The notes: generated by a model not told the origin, from the sequence alone. 33,894 nucleotides of DNA from Oscillospiraceae bacterium (GCA_015068705.1 SVJZ01000016.1:1-33894), one strand, 5' to 3'. Shown: positions 22,726-31,912, counted from the first letter of the stretch. Program-made: numbers and translations.

Positions 22726-23382
22726 TTATACAGTTTCCATCATTCCAAGCCGTGTCAACACAGCTTTTAATCTCATTTTTCCGCTTTGCCACAGCTCGTA
22801 TGCTTTAAATCTCACCTCAACCGGCAATTCATCCGATTGGGTGACCAGTGCATATCCCTCTTCGCCCAACGAATTTTCCAAAATCCGTCGGCTCTCCTCG
22901 GGCAATTCGGCGGTGGTTGCATCCACAAAACAAAGGGGCGGAAAGAGCACACACCACCAGTTTTGTCCCGCACTCTCGCCGATTTCCACCTTGAGTGCCT
23001 CATAGGTTCCGGCAGGCAGGGTAACATTGCCATACGCTTTTGTGGGGAAATCGCTTGTGCCCAAGCTGACCGTTACAGGGTAATCATAGCCGTTTGCCAT
23101 GACCTCCTCGCGTGCGATACGGGCGATTTCGTCCATATTTTCACACACCATGTCACGCGCCTGCTCCAATCGGGCGGTATGGGAAAAACACTCCCCCATT
23201 TCGGCAAGAATCCGATCGCGTACCTTGAGCTTTAATTCCTGGTCGGCGGCACTGTTGCTATTTGCAAGCACATGCAGGCGAATAACACTGCCTGCCAATG
23301 CAGATTCGACACGATTACTGTATGTGGACATGGAAAGGGTTACCACCCCACCAATCACCAGTGCTGCAATCATTTTCTTCAA
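22726..23382 (-). CDS. spoIIR: Stage II sporulation protein R
   Basis: This 218-residue secreted signalling protein is made in the forespore. It crosses to the intermembrane space and triggers SpoIIGA to process pro-sigma-E in the mother cell. The sequence has a short hydrophobic N-terminus (MIAALVIGGVVTLSMSTY), VIRLHVLANSNSAADQELKL, VRDRILAEM, and the strongly conserved GNVTLPAGTYEALKVEIGE and NWWCVLFPPLCFVD. The start is probably TTG at 23382: GGAGGG is 7 bases before it. ATG at 23406 lies before that site and ATG at 23373 has it at 16 bases. It is preceded by a sigma-F-like promoter and lies after ispE. Confidence 0.95.
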   Translation of the reverse strand: MKKMIAALVIGGVVTLSMSTYSNRVESALAGSVIRLHVLANSNSAADQELKLKVRDRILAEMGECFSHTARLEQARDMVCENMDEIARIAREEVMANGYDYPVTVSLGTSDFPTKAYGNVTLPAGTYEALKVEIGESAGQNWWCVLFPPLCFVDATTAELPEESRRILENSLGEEGYALVTQSDELPVEVRFKAYELWQSGKMRLKAVLTRLGMMETV

Positions 23383-23414
23383 GTTACATCCCTCCGGCAA
23401 TTTCATGTATCATC

Positions 23415-23442
23415 ATTATTGCCGTATGATGTAAATTTATAC
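23415..23442 (-). promoter_or_regulatory. Candidate sigma-F promoter of spoIIR
   Basis: On the minus strand GTATA (23438-23442), a 14-bp spacer, then GGCAATAAT (23415-23423). The sigma-F -10 consensus GGNNANANT is matched fully and GTATA matches the -35. It lies 32 bp before the chosen spoIIR start. spoIIR is a known sigma-F target in Bacillus and Clostridium. Confidence 0.6.
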
Positions 23443-23451
23443 CTGTGTATT

Positions 23452-24288
23452 TTACGAAACTGTGCGGGTAAGCGCAACAAAGCAATCATCCTGCGAAAAT
23501 GCATGGTATGCCTGCCGCGCCATATCCTCATTGGCAAACAAGCCAAACACGGTCGGACCGCTGCCACTCATCATGGCACCCAATGCACCGCAATCCAACA
23601 TTTTTTGTTCAATGCGCGCAATTTCCGGATGCGCCGGAACGGTTACCGTGCGTAGCGCATTGCCCATGTGTGCAGAAACATATTCCACATCGGTAATGTG
23701 CGCCGCAATTCCATCTACATCTAATTTACCTGCGTTGGAAAGGTCAAAATTTCTATATGCCCATGCGGTAGAAACCTCCACATCCGGTTTCACCAACAAA
23801 ACAGCGGTTGACGGGAAGGGTTCCAACGGGGTAAGCTCGGTGCCCAACCCCTCGGCAAGTGCAGTTCCGGTAAGCAGGCAAAAGGGCACATCCGCCCCAA
23901 GGCGCGCACCCAGCTCTGCCAGGGTTTCCTCACCCAGTTCGGTTTGATACAAAAGATCCAGTGCGCGCAGTACCCCGGCGGCATTTCCCGAACCGCCTGC
24001 CAATCCGGCACTGACGGGAATGCGTTTTTCAATATGAATGGTTGCGCCTCCCCTTATCCCTGTGTGTTCAAAAAAAAGGGTCGCTGCCCGATGGGCGAGA
24101 TTGGTTTCATCACACGGGATGGATTGGGTGCTTGCCGTGAGGGTAATTCCCCCATCGCAGGGAGCAACCGAAACGGTATCGTGTAATTCGAGTGATTGCA
24201 TAATCATGCTGACCCGATGATAGCCGTTATCCAGCCGTTCCAAAACATCCAGTGCGAGATTGATTTTTGCATGCGTGTGCAGATCCAT
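23452..24288 (-). CDS. ispE: 4-diphosphocytidyl-2-C-methyl-D-erythritol kinase
   Basis: This 278-residue GHMP-family kinase of the non-mevalonate (MEP) isoprenoid pathway phosphorylates the 2-hydroxyl of CDP-methylerythritol. It shows THAKINLALDVLERLDNGYH (family N-terminus), PVSAGLAGGSGNAAGVLRAL (ATP-binding loop), GADVPFCLLTGTALAEGLG and GALGAMMSGSGPTVFGLF (GHMP motif 3). It is full length. The start ATG at 24288 lies 2 bp after the DivIVA-like stop with AAGAAGGA as RBS, and it is followed by spoIIR. The usual neighbour purR is absent. Confidence 0.97.
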   Translation of the reverse strand: MDLHTHAKINLALDVLERLDNGYHRVSMIMQSLELHDTVSVAPCDGGITLTASTQSIPCDETNLAHRAATLFFEHTGIRGGATIHIEKRIPVSAGLAGGSGNAAGVLRALDLLYQTELGEETLAELGARLGADVPFCLLTGTALAEGLGTELTPLEPFPSTAVLLVKPDVEVSTAWAYRNFDLSNAGKLDVDGIAAHITDVEYVSAHMGNALRTVTVPAHPEIARIEQKMLDCGALGAMMSGSGPTVFGLFANEDMARQAYHAFSQDDCFVALTRTVS

Positions 24289-24290
24289 GG

Positions 24291-24731
24291 TTATGCGTCC
24301 TTCTTTGCAGGGTTGATGCGTGTGGCAGTGTCCACCAGTTCGCGGTATTTGGTCATCAGTTCAATGGACTCCTTGCGGAATGCCTCCATCGCCTCTTTTG
24401 CCTGATTGCGACGGTTTTCAAACTGTGCAACCTCGGCAGAAAGTGCGGCTTTTTTCGCCTCGGCATCCTTGGCGGCGTTATCTACCATTGCCTGCGCTTT
24501 TTGTTGTGCGGCAACCAAGGTGTTTGCCACATCCAGACGTTCTTTTTCGTATGCATTAAGTTTTTCGGTAAGTTCCCCGACCCGTGCGGTAAGTTCGGCA
24601 ATGCGTTCATCCCGTTTGCGGAGTTGCTCGTCATAATTTGCAGTGATTTCCAACAAGTAGCCATCTACATTTTTGGAGCTATAGCCAAACACTCCTTTTT
24701 TTAATTTGATATCCTGTTCTTTTTCAGACAT
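24291..24731 (-). CDS. DivIVA-like coiled-coil protein
   Basis: This 146-residue soluble protein has an N-terminal GVFGYSSKNVDGYLLEITAN (13-32), which resembles the DivIVA/GpsB membrane-curvature-binding domain, and a long coiled coil (about 30-130; RKRDERIAELTARVGELTEK and onward) rich in Glu, Lys and Ala. DivIVA-family proteins mark cell poles and septa and guide division or sporulation. It is shorter than true DivIVA, so it is probably a relative. It is the first gene of the operon with ispE and spoIIR. ATG at 24731 follows GAGAGGGAAA. Confidence 0.75.
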   Translation of the reverse strand: MSEKEQDIKLKKGVFGYSSKNVDGYLLEITANYDEQLRKRDERIAELTARVGELTEKLNAYEKERLDVANTLVAAQQKAQAMVDNAAKDAEAKKAALSAEVAQFENRRNQAKEAMEAFRKESIELMTKYRELVDTATRINPAKKDA

Positions 24732-24766
24732 GATTTTTCCCTCTCTTTTGGTAATATGATAGATTT

Positions 24767-24795
24767 AGTTTAACATGGAAGGGGGGAAAAGTCAA
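24767..24795 (-). promoter_or_regulatory. sigma-A promoter of DivIVA-like/ispE operon
   Basis: The -35 TTGACT (24790-24795) and -10 TAAACT (24767-24772) have a 17-bp spacer on the minus strand, with a run of C in the spacer. Confidence 0.65.
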
Positions 24796-24796
24796 G

Positions 24797-25000
24797 GGGA
24801 GGGGGGCGGGACGTCGAGGACGCCGTCCCCTACGGGGGATGGTTTGTGTGGTGTGGTGGGAACCATGCGGAACGGCACGCAGGCCGTTACCTACGAGAAA
24901 CGATGCAGATGCGCATGGTAGGGAATGACCTATGTGTCATTCCGTGATGGGAGAAACAATGTGGAATCTTTTGCGGAACGGCACGCAGGCCGTTCCCTAC
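24797..25000. repeat. Cluster of palindromic CCCTAC repeats
   Basis: Four short hairpins, each ending in CTAC, occur within 200 bases. They are GGGACG/CGTCCC (24808-24829) then CTAC; GGAACGGC/GCCGTTAC (24869-24890) then CTAC; GGAATGAC/GTCATTCC (24922-24943) preceded by GTAG, so inverted; and GGAACGGC/GCCGTTCC (24975-24996) then CTAC. Units two and four share a near-identical 26-base core. The stretch holds no gene and is GC-rich. Confidence 0.8.
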
Positions 25001-25025
25001 GGAGGGAACAATATATATGCGTACA

Positions 25026-25057
25026 AAAAAAGAGCACGGCTTGCGCCATGCTCTTTT
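25026..25057 (-). terminator. Terminator after the SLH S-layer gene
   Basis: AAAAAGAGCA and TGCTCTTTTT form a strong stem (25026-25057). On the minus strand it ends in TTTTTTTG. It lies 20 bases after the SLH gene's stop. Confidence 0.92.
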
Positions 25058-25076
25058 TGTAAGTGCTTGTTATGGA

Positions 25077-28000
25077 TTAGTTCCAGTCGATAGCATCTTC
25101 GCCCAGACCAGAGTAATCGGAAATGGTAACTTTTACGCGATTGTCGATGGACATGATGTCAACCAACTCGTCCTCAACAACACGCAGTACCACGTAGCTT
25201 ACATAAGCTTCGGTGATGGGATCCTCGTCGTCCTCAGGAATGATGGACTCGGGAACTGCAACCTCGCCGTCCTCAAAACCGCCAACTTCAATTCTGGTTC
25301 TGGTGGAAGCATTGTTCAACCAGTACTGGTTAGCGCCGCCAACCTTGAAGTCAACCAGCTCGTAGCTGTCACCATCGTCGTAGCAAACTACCAGTTTGCC
25401 GGACCTAGAAGCGGTGATGAAGCCGTAGTAGTAAGCGATGTCGTCGCCAGCCACGGTGGTGGTTACACCATTGCCCTTAGCCAGGCTGAAGGAGCTACCC
25501 ATGGTACCAACGATCTCATACTTGGAAACTACACCATTTGCATCAGCATTGTAGTTGATGATGGAGCCGATGGTCAGATTCTCGTAGTTAGCGGACTCGT
25601 CGCAATCGGTAGTGAAGAGCAGGCTTACAGCCTCTTCCTCGCCGTTCTCCAGAACAGTTACTTTAACAGCCTCTTCGTCGTCAACTTTGGTGTTGGATTT
25701 TGCAGTTACAACTGCCCAACCCTTTTCGTTGTCGAATGCGGTGTCATCGTAAACCAGAATAGCGTATGCATACTCTTTATCAACCTCATCCAGCAGGATT
25801 GCACGGTATTTACCATCATGTACCAGAGATTCAACACCTGCAACACTGCTCTTATCCAGGTCGTCGTTGTCCAGGTTCAGAACTACTGCATTAGCAGCCA
25901 GAGCTTTGTCCAGTTTGTTGAGGTTTTCGTTGTACTCAACCTCGGAAGCATATGCATTGTGTACATTGAAGAAACCATCGTCCTCGCTGGAAGCATCGGA
26001 AACGGGGAGCAGCTCGGTGATCTCGTTGTTGGAGTTTACTTTGTATTTCACAACACGGAGAGCAACACGTGCAGCGAACTCAGCATCGGTCTCGCCAGAA
26101 CCCTGTACCAGCTCTTCGCTCATCTCGTCGCTTTCGAGGAACACTTTTACGGTGTCGCCATCAGCGATGAGACCATCCCAGTTGGTGTTTGCATAGTCTG
26201 CAGCTGCCAGAGCGTCCTCAGCAACCTTAACGGAAGCAGTGGTGTAGATTCTAGAAACAGCAGCGGTCTCGTCTACATCATAGTAACCGCCCAGTTTCAC
26301 ACGATCGCCAGTGGTGTAGATAACGATCTCGCCTTTTTCGTTGATCATCTTGATGTCGGTGCCATTGTTGTTGAAGCCGCCGGAAGCCTCTTCGGTCTGT
26401 ACGATGATACCCAGGGTACCATTTGCACCACCGCGGCCGCCGATGAAGCCGATTACTTTACCATTGATACCCAGGAAGAAATCACCGGAGCTGCCCAGCT
26501 GAATCTGATTGAAGTTATCAACAGCAGCATTCAGCTCGTAGGTAGCGCCATCGATAGCGATGGTGGGATCAGCGGAATCATTCTTGTTTTCCTCGGTAAC
26601 AGTACCGTTTACTTTGTAGTCAGCAGCAGGCAGAACTACGATTTCCAAAGAATTCTCGAAGTAACGAGCATCCTTATTCGGAACGTCGGAGATCATAGCC
26701 AGAATGTCGTCAGCCTGGATGTCTTCCAGAGCTACTACATTGCCGTCAATGTCTTTGATGGAAGTGTAAACGTCTTTCTCATCCAGCTTGAGGTTGATCT
26801 GATAGTCAATGGTGGAAATTCTGCCACGGTTTGCGTCAACCTCGGTAACTACTGCATGCTGGTACTCGCTAACTTTAACAACGTCAAAGTAGCCGTCGTT
26901 CTCCCAGTCGATCAGAACAACTTTAGCAGCCAGAGCGTCGCTAGCGTCTTTCAGGTAAGCCAAAGCGTCAGCAGTGGTCTTAACATCTTTGAAGCCTTTG
27001 TTTTCGCTCTCATTGCCAACATAACCATTGGTAGTGCCAGCGATGCTGATGTTGTTCCACAGAACATAGATATCAGAAGCCAGGTCAACAACCTCGGGAG
27101 TACGAGCGTCTGCATCCTCACGGTAGCAGATGTTGTCGGTGTCATCCTTATTGGTAGCAGTGTCGATATCGGTAGCCTCGAACTCTACGGTTACATTCTT
27201 GTTCTCCTGGGGAGCGATGTAAGCAATCTCGTAGTCGCCTTCAGCGTTCTCGAATACGTATGCTACGCAACGGAAACCAACATACTCGTCAGCACCGGTC
27301 TCGCCGTAGTAAGCATCTACAGCAACGGGAACGTAACGACCTGCATAATCGTCGTCTACGTCATCTGCCAGGTACCAATCGTCAGCAGTGTTTTTGAAGT
27401 TGTCATCATACAGGAATTTCACCATACCCTCACGAGTGGTGGAACCGGTGTATGCAACTTTCTCGTTTGCCAGAACCTGACCTGCGAGTTTAGCAACGCC
27501 AAGTTTGTTGGTGAGCAGGGTCTTGCGAGCATTGTTGTTTTCGCCATCATAGATGGTGTACTCGATGTTGTTGCCAAAACCGGTCTGCTCCATGAGCGGG
27601 ATATCCAGTGCATTGAATGCCAGCTGAGCAACTACGCTTCTCTTAGCGGGGTCGCTGTTAGCAGGAGCAGCAATGCCTTTGCCCATGTTGTAGGTGGAAG
27701 CTACTACCAGGTAGCCGGTGGGCCAGCCGCCCTTGTTGATTGCCATCGGCTCATAACCGAGAGCAACTACCAGCATTTTTACAGCCTGCTCGTATGTAAC
27801 CGGATCGTTGGGACCAAAGGTTCCATCGCCATAGCCGGAAACAACTTTCAGCTGGCTTGCCAGGTTGATGTAGCCGGTTCCCCAGAAATCTGCAGGAACG
27901 TCGGTGAACATTGTAGCGCCCTTAGCGCTGTTTGCAGAGTTCTCCAGACCCAGCGCACGGCACACAACAGCAGCGAATTCCGCTCTGGTGATGGTTGCGT

Positions 28001-28175
28001 CGGGATTGAAGTTACCCTGGTCGTCGCCCTTGAGGATGTCAAGAGCAGACAGAGTGTCGACTGCGCCTTTGTAAGCAGCGTCTTCTGCAACGTCCGGATA
28101 GGAAGCGAATGCAGCTACGCTCAGCATCATGGTGAATGCTACTACCAGCGCGAGTACTTTTTTGAGATTTTTCAT
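25077..28175 (-). CDS. SLH-domain S-layer-like surface protein
   Basis: This 1032-residue acidic exported protein is the largest gene in the window. It has a signal peptide (1-24: KNLKKVLALVVAFTMMLSVA then AFA) and three SLH repeats at about 25-72, 90-135 and 145-195 (SYPDVAEDAAYKGAVDTLSA, VVSGYGDGTFGPNDPVTYEQ). Residues from 200 onward match no domain I recognise; they are rich in Asp, Glu, Asn, Val and Tyr, with few Cys. Codons are strongly biased (few TTA, CTA, TCA), as in highly expressed genes. The SLH repeats should bind pyruvylated wall polymer made by the CsaB fusion. Two promoters precede it and a strong terminator follows. It may be the main S-layer protein; direct evidence is lacking. 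Confidence 0.9.
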   Translation of the reverse strand: MKNLKKVLALVVAFTMMLSVAAFASYPDVAEDAAYKGAVDTLSALDILKGDDQGNFNPDATITRAEFAAVVCRALGLENSANSAKGATMFTDVPADFWGTGYINLASQLKVVSGYGDGTFGPNDPVTYEQAVKMLVVALGYEPMAINKGGWPTGYLVVASTYNMGKGIAAPANSDPAKRSVVAQLAFNALDIPLMEQTGFGNNIEYTIYDGENNNARKTLLTNKLGVAKLAGQVLANEKVAYTGSTTREGMVKFLYDDNFKNTADDWYLADDVDDDYAGRYVPVAVDAYYGETGADEYVGFRCVAYVFENAEGDYEIAYIAPQENKNVTVEFEATDIDTATNKDDTDNICYREDADARTPEVVDLASDIYVLWNNISIAGTTNGYVGNESENKGFKDVKTTADALAYLKDASDALAAKVVLIDWENDGYFDVVKVSEYQHAVVTEVDANRGRISTIDYQINLKLDEKDVYTSIKDIDGNVVALEDIQADDILAMISDVPNKDARYFENSLEIVVLPAADYKVNGTVTEENKNDSADPTIAIDGATYELNAAVDNFNQIQLGSSGDFFLGINGKVIGFIGGRGGANGTLGIIVQTEEASGGFNNNGTDIKMINEKGEIVIYTTGDRVKLGGYYDVDETAAVSRIYTTASVKVAEDALAAADYANTNWDGLIADGDTVKVFLESDEMSEELVQGSGETDAEFAARVALRVVKYKVNSNNEITELLPVSDASSEDDGFFNVHNAYASEVEYNENLNKLDKALAANAVVLNLDNDDLDKSSVAGVESLVHDGKYRAILLDEVDKEYAYAILVYDDTAFDNEKGWAVVTAKSNTKVDDEEAVKVTVLENGEEEAVSLLFTTDCDESANYENLTIGSIINYNADANGVVSKYEIVGTMGSSFSLAKGNGVTTTVAGDDIAYYYGFITASRSGKLVVCYDDGDSYELVDFKVGGANQYWLNNASTRTRIEVGGFEDGEVAVPESIIPEDDEDPITEAYVSYVVLRVVEDELVDIMSIDNRVKVTISDYSGLGEDAIDWN

Positions 28176-28712
28176 GACCTCAAATCCTCCCTTAATATAT
28201 TTTTGAAAGAGATAACATTATGCCGTGCACCTCGCATCTCTTTCATATACGATGGGCACTACCGCCAAAGCAGAACTTTGGCTATGCATTGATTATAGCA
28301 TTGTATTTTTGCTACGTCAATGCACAATTTATTGTTGTAACAAAAATGTAAAGTTGCACGAATGCACCACATTTTTGCTATAACACGAATCTTGGTCCCC
28401 GAGGGGCAAAGCATACGCGCCCAAACGGGAAAAGCGGCACAACTGCCCAAACTGCATACCGGGCAACACCGTACCGTTTCTTTATTATATAATTTACAAT
28501 ACTACATCTATACTATTTTATAATTTTTATGAGCAGATGTCAAGTTTTTTTCTTCCTTTTTTATAAAACTATCGAAAAGGAACAAAAAATACGCACAAAC
28601 CATGCCCATTCGCACACGCCTGTCTTTCATGTTGCACAAAGAGGCTTGAAATGGGCAAAAGAAAACAGGCACACCGCGCCAACGATATGCCTGCTTTGAT
28701 GCGACAAAAAAA
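28176..28712 (-). promoter_or_regulatory. Leader and promoter region of the SLH gene
   Basis: This gene-free stretch of 537 bases has two near-consensus sigma-A promoters on the minus strand: -35 TTGACG (28315-28320), -10 TATAAT (28292-28297), and -35 TTGACA (28538-28543), -10 TAAAAT (28515-28520), each with a 17-bp spacer. The upstream one gives a leader of about 330 nt. Between them lies a GC-richer segment (28383-28480) with local hairpins, including TGCCC (28444-28448) with GGGCA (28461-28465) and CCCC-GA-GGGG near 28397-28406. I recognise no known riboswitch. A terminator for secG lies at its far end. Confidence 0.7.
28662..28697 (-). terminator. Terminator after secG
   Basis: CAGGCA (28666-28671) and TGCCTG (28688-28693) form the stem. 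On the minus strand it ends in TTTTCTTTT. Confidence 0.85.
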
Positions 28713-28958
28713 TTACGCACCCATCTTGACCAGAACAGACAGCACTACCGAAAGCACAACAAACAAAATGGCGCATATCGTTGTGAGCCGGGAGAACATA
28801 CCGTCCATGGTGCGGGCTTTATTCTTGCCAAAGAAGGTTTCTGCGCCGCCGGAGATGGCGCCGGACAGACCTGCCTGCTTTCCACTTTGCATCAATACTG
28901 TTGCAATGAGTATAATGGAAATCACCACATGAACAACTGTCAATATCGTAATGAGCAT
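28713..28958 (-). CDS. secG: Preprotein translocase subunit SecG
   Basis: This 81-residue protein has two transmembrane segments (about 2-22 and 55-77) and is part of the SecYEG channel. The conserved stretch VLMQSGKQAGLSGAISGGAETFFGK is split here as VLMQSGKQAGLSG and AISGGAETFFGKNKA. ATG at 28958 follows GGAGGTGT. It is transcribed alone, from a good promoter upstream to a terminator downstream. It lies next to the S-layer gene, whose product needs this export machinery. Confidence 0.96.
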   Translation of the reverse strand: MLITILTVVHVVISIILIATVLMQSGKQAGLSGAISGGAETFFGKNKARTMDGMFSRLTTICAILFVVLSVVLSVLVKMGA

Positions 28959-28999
28959 TTTTACACCTCCAAATATACAAATCTTCAAACGTATATGTT

Positions 29000-29028
29000 A
29001 TCATATCACATCTGTAAGGATTTTGCAA
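29000..29028 (-). promoter_or_regulatory. sigma-A promoter of secG
   Basis: The -35 TTGCAA (29023-29028) and -10 TATGAT (29000-29005) have a 17-bp spacer on the minus strand. Confidence 0.72.
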
Positions 29029-29094
29029 GTGTTTTCTTTTATTTTTTGAAAAAAGCATCGAAACATAAATATATGCTATATATAAAGGAAAGAA

Positions 29095-29125
29095 AAAACG
29101 GTGCAGATATGCTCCGCACCGTTTT
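29095..29125 (-). terminator. Terminator after gap
   Basis: AAAACGGTGC (29095-29104) and GCACCGTTTT (29116-29125) form a 10-bp stem. On the minus strand the T run continues as TTTTTTCTTT. Confidence 0.93.
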
Positions 29126-29136
29126 GGATGGTTTTC

Positions 29137-30222
<1,086 letters not shown>

Positions 30223-30255
30223 TCAAGAAATTAACACAAATTTTTCCACTCTCAC

Positions 30256-30822
30256 CTATTCAAGCATTGTTACTTTTTTCATGGTAACAGGGGTAACGGG
30301 TTTGTCGTTGGCATCGGTTTGCACCTTTGCAATGGCATCCACCACGTCCATGCCCTCTACCACCTTGCCGAATGCCGCATAGCTTCCGTCCAGTTGCCCT
30401 GCGGTGGCATCGTCCAGACAGATGAAGAACTGGCTGGACGCCGAATCCATATCGTCGCCGCGGCGTGCCATAGAAATGACGCCACGCTTGTGTTCCAACT
30501 TATTATCTACGCCGTTATCGGAAAATTCGCCCTTGATATTTTTATCCGAGCCACCTCTTCCGGTTCCCATCGGGTCGCCGCCCTGAATCACAAAGCCGTC
30601 AATTACACGATGAAAAATAATTCCGTCATAAAATCCGTCGCGTACCAGCTTTTCAAAATTTGCAACCGTTTTGGGTGCATGCTCGGGGTAAAGCTCCAGC
30701 GTAATGGTGCCGCCATTTTCCATCTCAATAAGTGCGCGGCGAGGGGTAGCGTCTTTTCCGCAACCGCCCATGCATGCCATCAACGCAACACAGAGCAACA
30801 CTGCCATCAGTTTTTTCCACAT
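30256..30822 (-). CDS. Lipoprotein cyclophilin-type peptidyl-prolyl isomerase
   Basis: This 188-residue protein has a lipoprotein signal (1-21: KKLMAVLLCVALMACMGGC; lipobox LMAC or MGGC) and a cyclophilin domain at about 28-186. Visible motifs are EHAPKTVANFEKLV, GIIFHRVIDGFVIQGGDP (catalytic Arg in FHRV), RGVISMARRGD and SASSQFFI. It should catalyse proline isomerisation at the outer face of the membrane and help fold exported proteins. ATG at 30822 follows GGAGG. It is divergent from spoIIGA. Confidence 0.94.
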   Translation of the reverse strand: MWKKLMAVLLCVALMACMGGCGKDATPRRALIEMENGGTITLELYPEHAPKTVANFEKLVRDGFYDGIIFHRVIDGFVIQGGDPMGTGRGGSDKNIKGEFSDNGVDNKLEHKRGVISMARRGDDMDSASSQFFICLDDATAGQLDGSYAAFGKVVEGMDVVDAIAKVQTDANDKPVTPVTMKKVTMLE

Positions 30823-30854
30823 AATTTTTCCTCCTTTGGAATGTCACTGCTACT

Positions 30855-30883
30855 ATTATACGGAATTATCACAAAAAATTCAA
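30855..30883 (-). promoter_or_regulatory. sigma-A promoter of cyclophilin gene
   Basis: The -35 TTGAAT (30878-30883) and -10 TATAAT (30855-30860) have a 17-bp spacer on the minus strand. Confidence 0.75.
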
Positions 30884-30897
30884 GTAAAATTTTTTCA

Positions 30898-30941
30898 TCC
30901 GTCATATTGCGACAAATTCCTGCGCACGATTGTATTATAAT
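30898..30941 (+). promoter_or_regulatory. Candidate Spo0A-controlled promoter of spoIIGA-sigE
   Basis: A -10 TATAAT lies at 30936-30941 with no -35 at 17 bp. Upstream are two tandem Spo0A-box-like heptamers in reverse orientation, TCCGTCA (30898-30904) and TGCGACA (30908-30914), each 6 of 7 to TTCGNCA and starting 10 bp apart. The second ends 21 bp before the -10. This layout matches the Bacillus spoIIG promoter, where the -35 has a long spacer and is covered by a Spo0A box. Confidence 0.5.
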
Positions 30942-30980
30942 GAAAATACGCCCGATTGTTTTCACCAAAGGAGGTGCGCT

Positions 30981-31874
30981 ATGAAACCCGTCATTTACGC
31001 AGATGTACTCTTTGCGGTCAATCTGCTGATTAATTACATATTGTTGCGCACCACTGCCGCGCTCGCACGAATTCCGTCCTCCCCCCCTCGGACTTTGTGC
31101 GGTGCGCTGGCGGGGGCGGTCTATGCGGTATTGATATTCTTTCCCCAAATTCGTATGTTCTATACCATGATAGCAAAATTTGCCTTTTCTCTGGTAATGG
31201 TAGCGGTGGCGTTTCGCATTCGCCGGGTTCGTGTCTTTGCACGGGTGCTGGGTATTTTTTATTTTGTTTCCTTTACCTTTGGCGGGGTAACCCTTGCCCT
31301 GCTCTGCTATACCGGGATTGGCATGCGGTTTGGTTCGGTGGTCAGCAACGGTATTTTCTATTTTGACCTGCCCTGGACAACGCTTGCCGTTTCCACCCTG
31401 ATTGCCTATGTGGTAATCCGCACGGTATGGCGGTTTTACCGAAACGGACGGGGACGGGATTTCAAGCAAGTAGAAATCTGCACACTGGGAAATCGCGTTC
31501 GTCTGCACGCGCTGGTGGATACCGGAAATATGCTCACCGACCCGCTTACCGGCACTCCGGTGATGATTGCCGAGTTGGATGCGGTGCAGAGCCTTCTGCC
31601 CATCGAGCTATGCGAGCTGTGTCGGGAAGAGCCACCCGAGCAGGCACTGTCCATGACCGAGGATGCCGAGTGGGCAGGCAGACTACGCATTATCCCCTTT
31701 TCGGCCGTGGGCAATGACAACGGCATGCTGCTCGGATTTCGCCCCGACCGTATCACGGTGGATAATTGCCCGTGCAACCAAATGCTTGTGGGGATTACCG
31801 ACGCCCCGCTATCACCCCGCAGGGAATATGAAGCCCTGCTCAATCCGGACGCCATTTGCTGCGACACGGATTAA
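30981..31874 (+). CDS. spoIIGA: Sigma-E processing peptidase SpoIIGA
   Basis: This 297-residue protein is a membrane-bound aspartic protease that cleaves the pro-peptide of sigma-E in the mother cell after activation by SpoIIR. The N-terminal 150 residues hold five hydrophobic segments ([20 protein letters not shown] first). The catalytic domain follows with [19 protein letters not shown], the catalytic Asp at about 180, and [20 protein letters not shown], both conserved in the family. ATG at 30981 follows AAAGGAGG. It is placed 38 bp before sigE, as in Bacillus and Clostridium. Confidence 0.97.
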   Translation: MKPVIYADVLFAVNLLINYILLRTTAALARIPSSPPRTLCGALAGAVYAVLIFFPQIRMFYTMIAKFAFSLVMVAVAFRIRRVRVFARVLGIFYFVSFTFGGVTLALLCYTGIGMRFGSVVSNGIFYFDLPWTTLAVSTLIAYVVIRTVWRFYRNGRGRDFKQVEICTLGNRVRLHALVDTGNMLTDPLTGTPVMIAELDAVQSLLPIELCELCREEPPEQALSMTEDAEWAGRLRIIPFSAVGNDNGMLLGFRPDRITVDNCPCNQMLVGITDAPLSPRREYEALLNPDAICCDTD

Positions 31875-31912
31875 AATGCAGTATATATAAAGGAAAGGAT
31901 TGGTTTTTCCCC

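Noticed and set aside
24797-25000. CRISPR array
   Set aside because: The repeats have different stems, irregular spacing and one inverted unit, and no cas gene is near.
25017-28292. Open frame of 1091 codons on the plus strand, antisense to the SLH gene
   Set aside because: The minus-strand gene has a signal peptide, SLH repeats, RBS, promoters and terminator. The plus frame is open because the SLH gene avoids TTA, CTA and TCA codons; it has no RBS and runs over the terminator. Its product matches nothing recognisable.
28320-28510. Possible 6S RNA or known riboswitch in the SLH leader
   Set aside because: I looked for 6S-like, T-box, c-di-GMP, ydaO and SRP motifs and found none, so I list it only as an unexplained structured leader.
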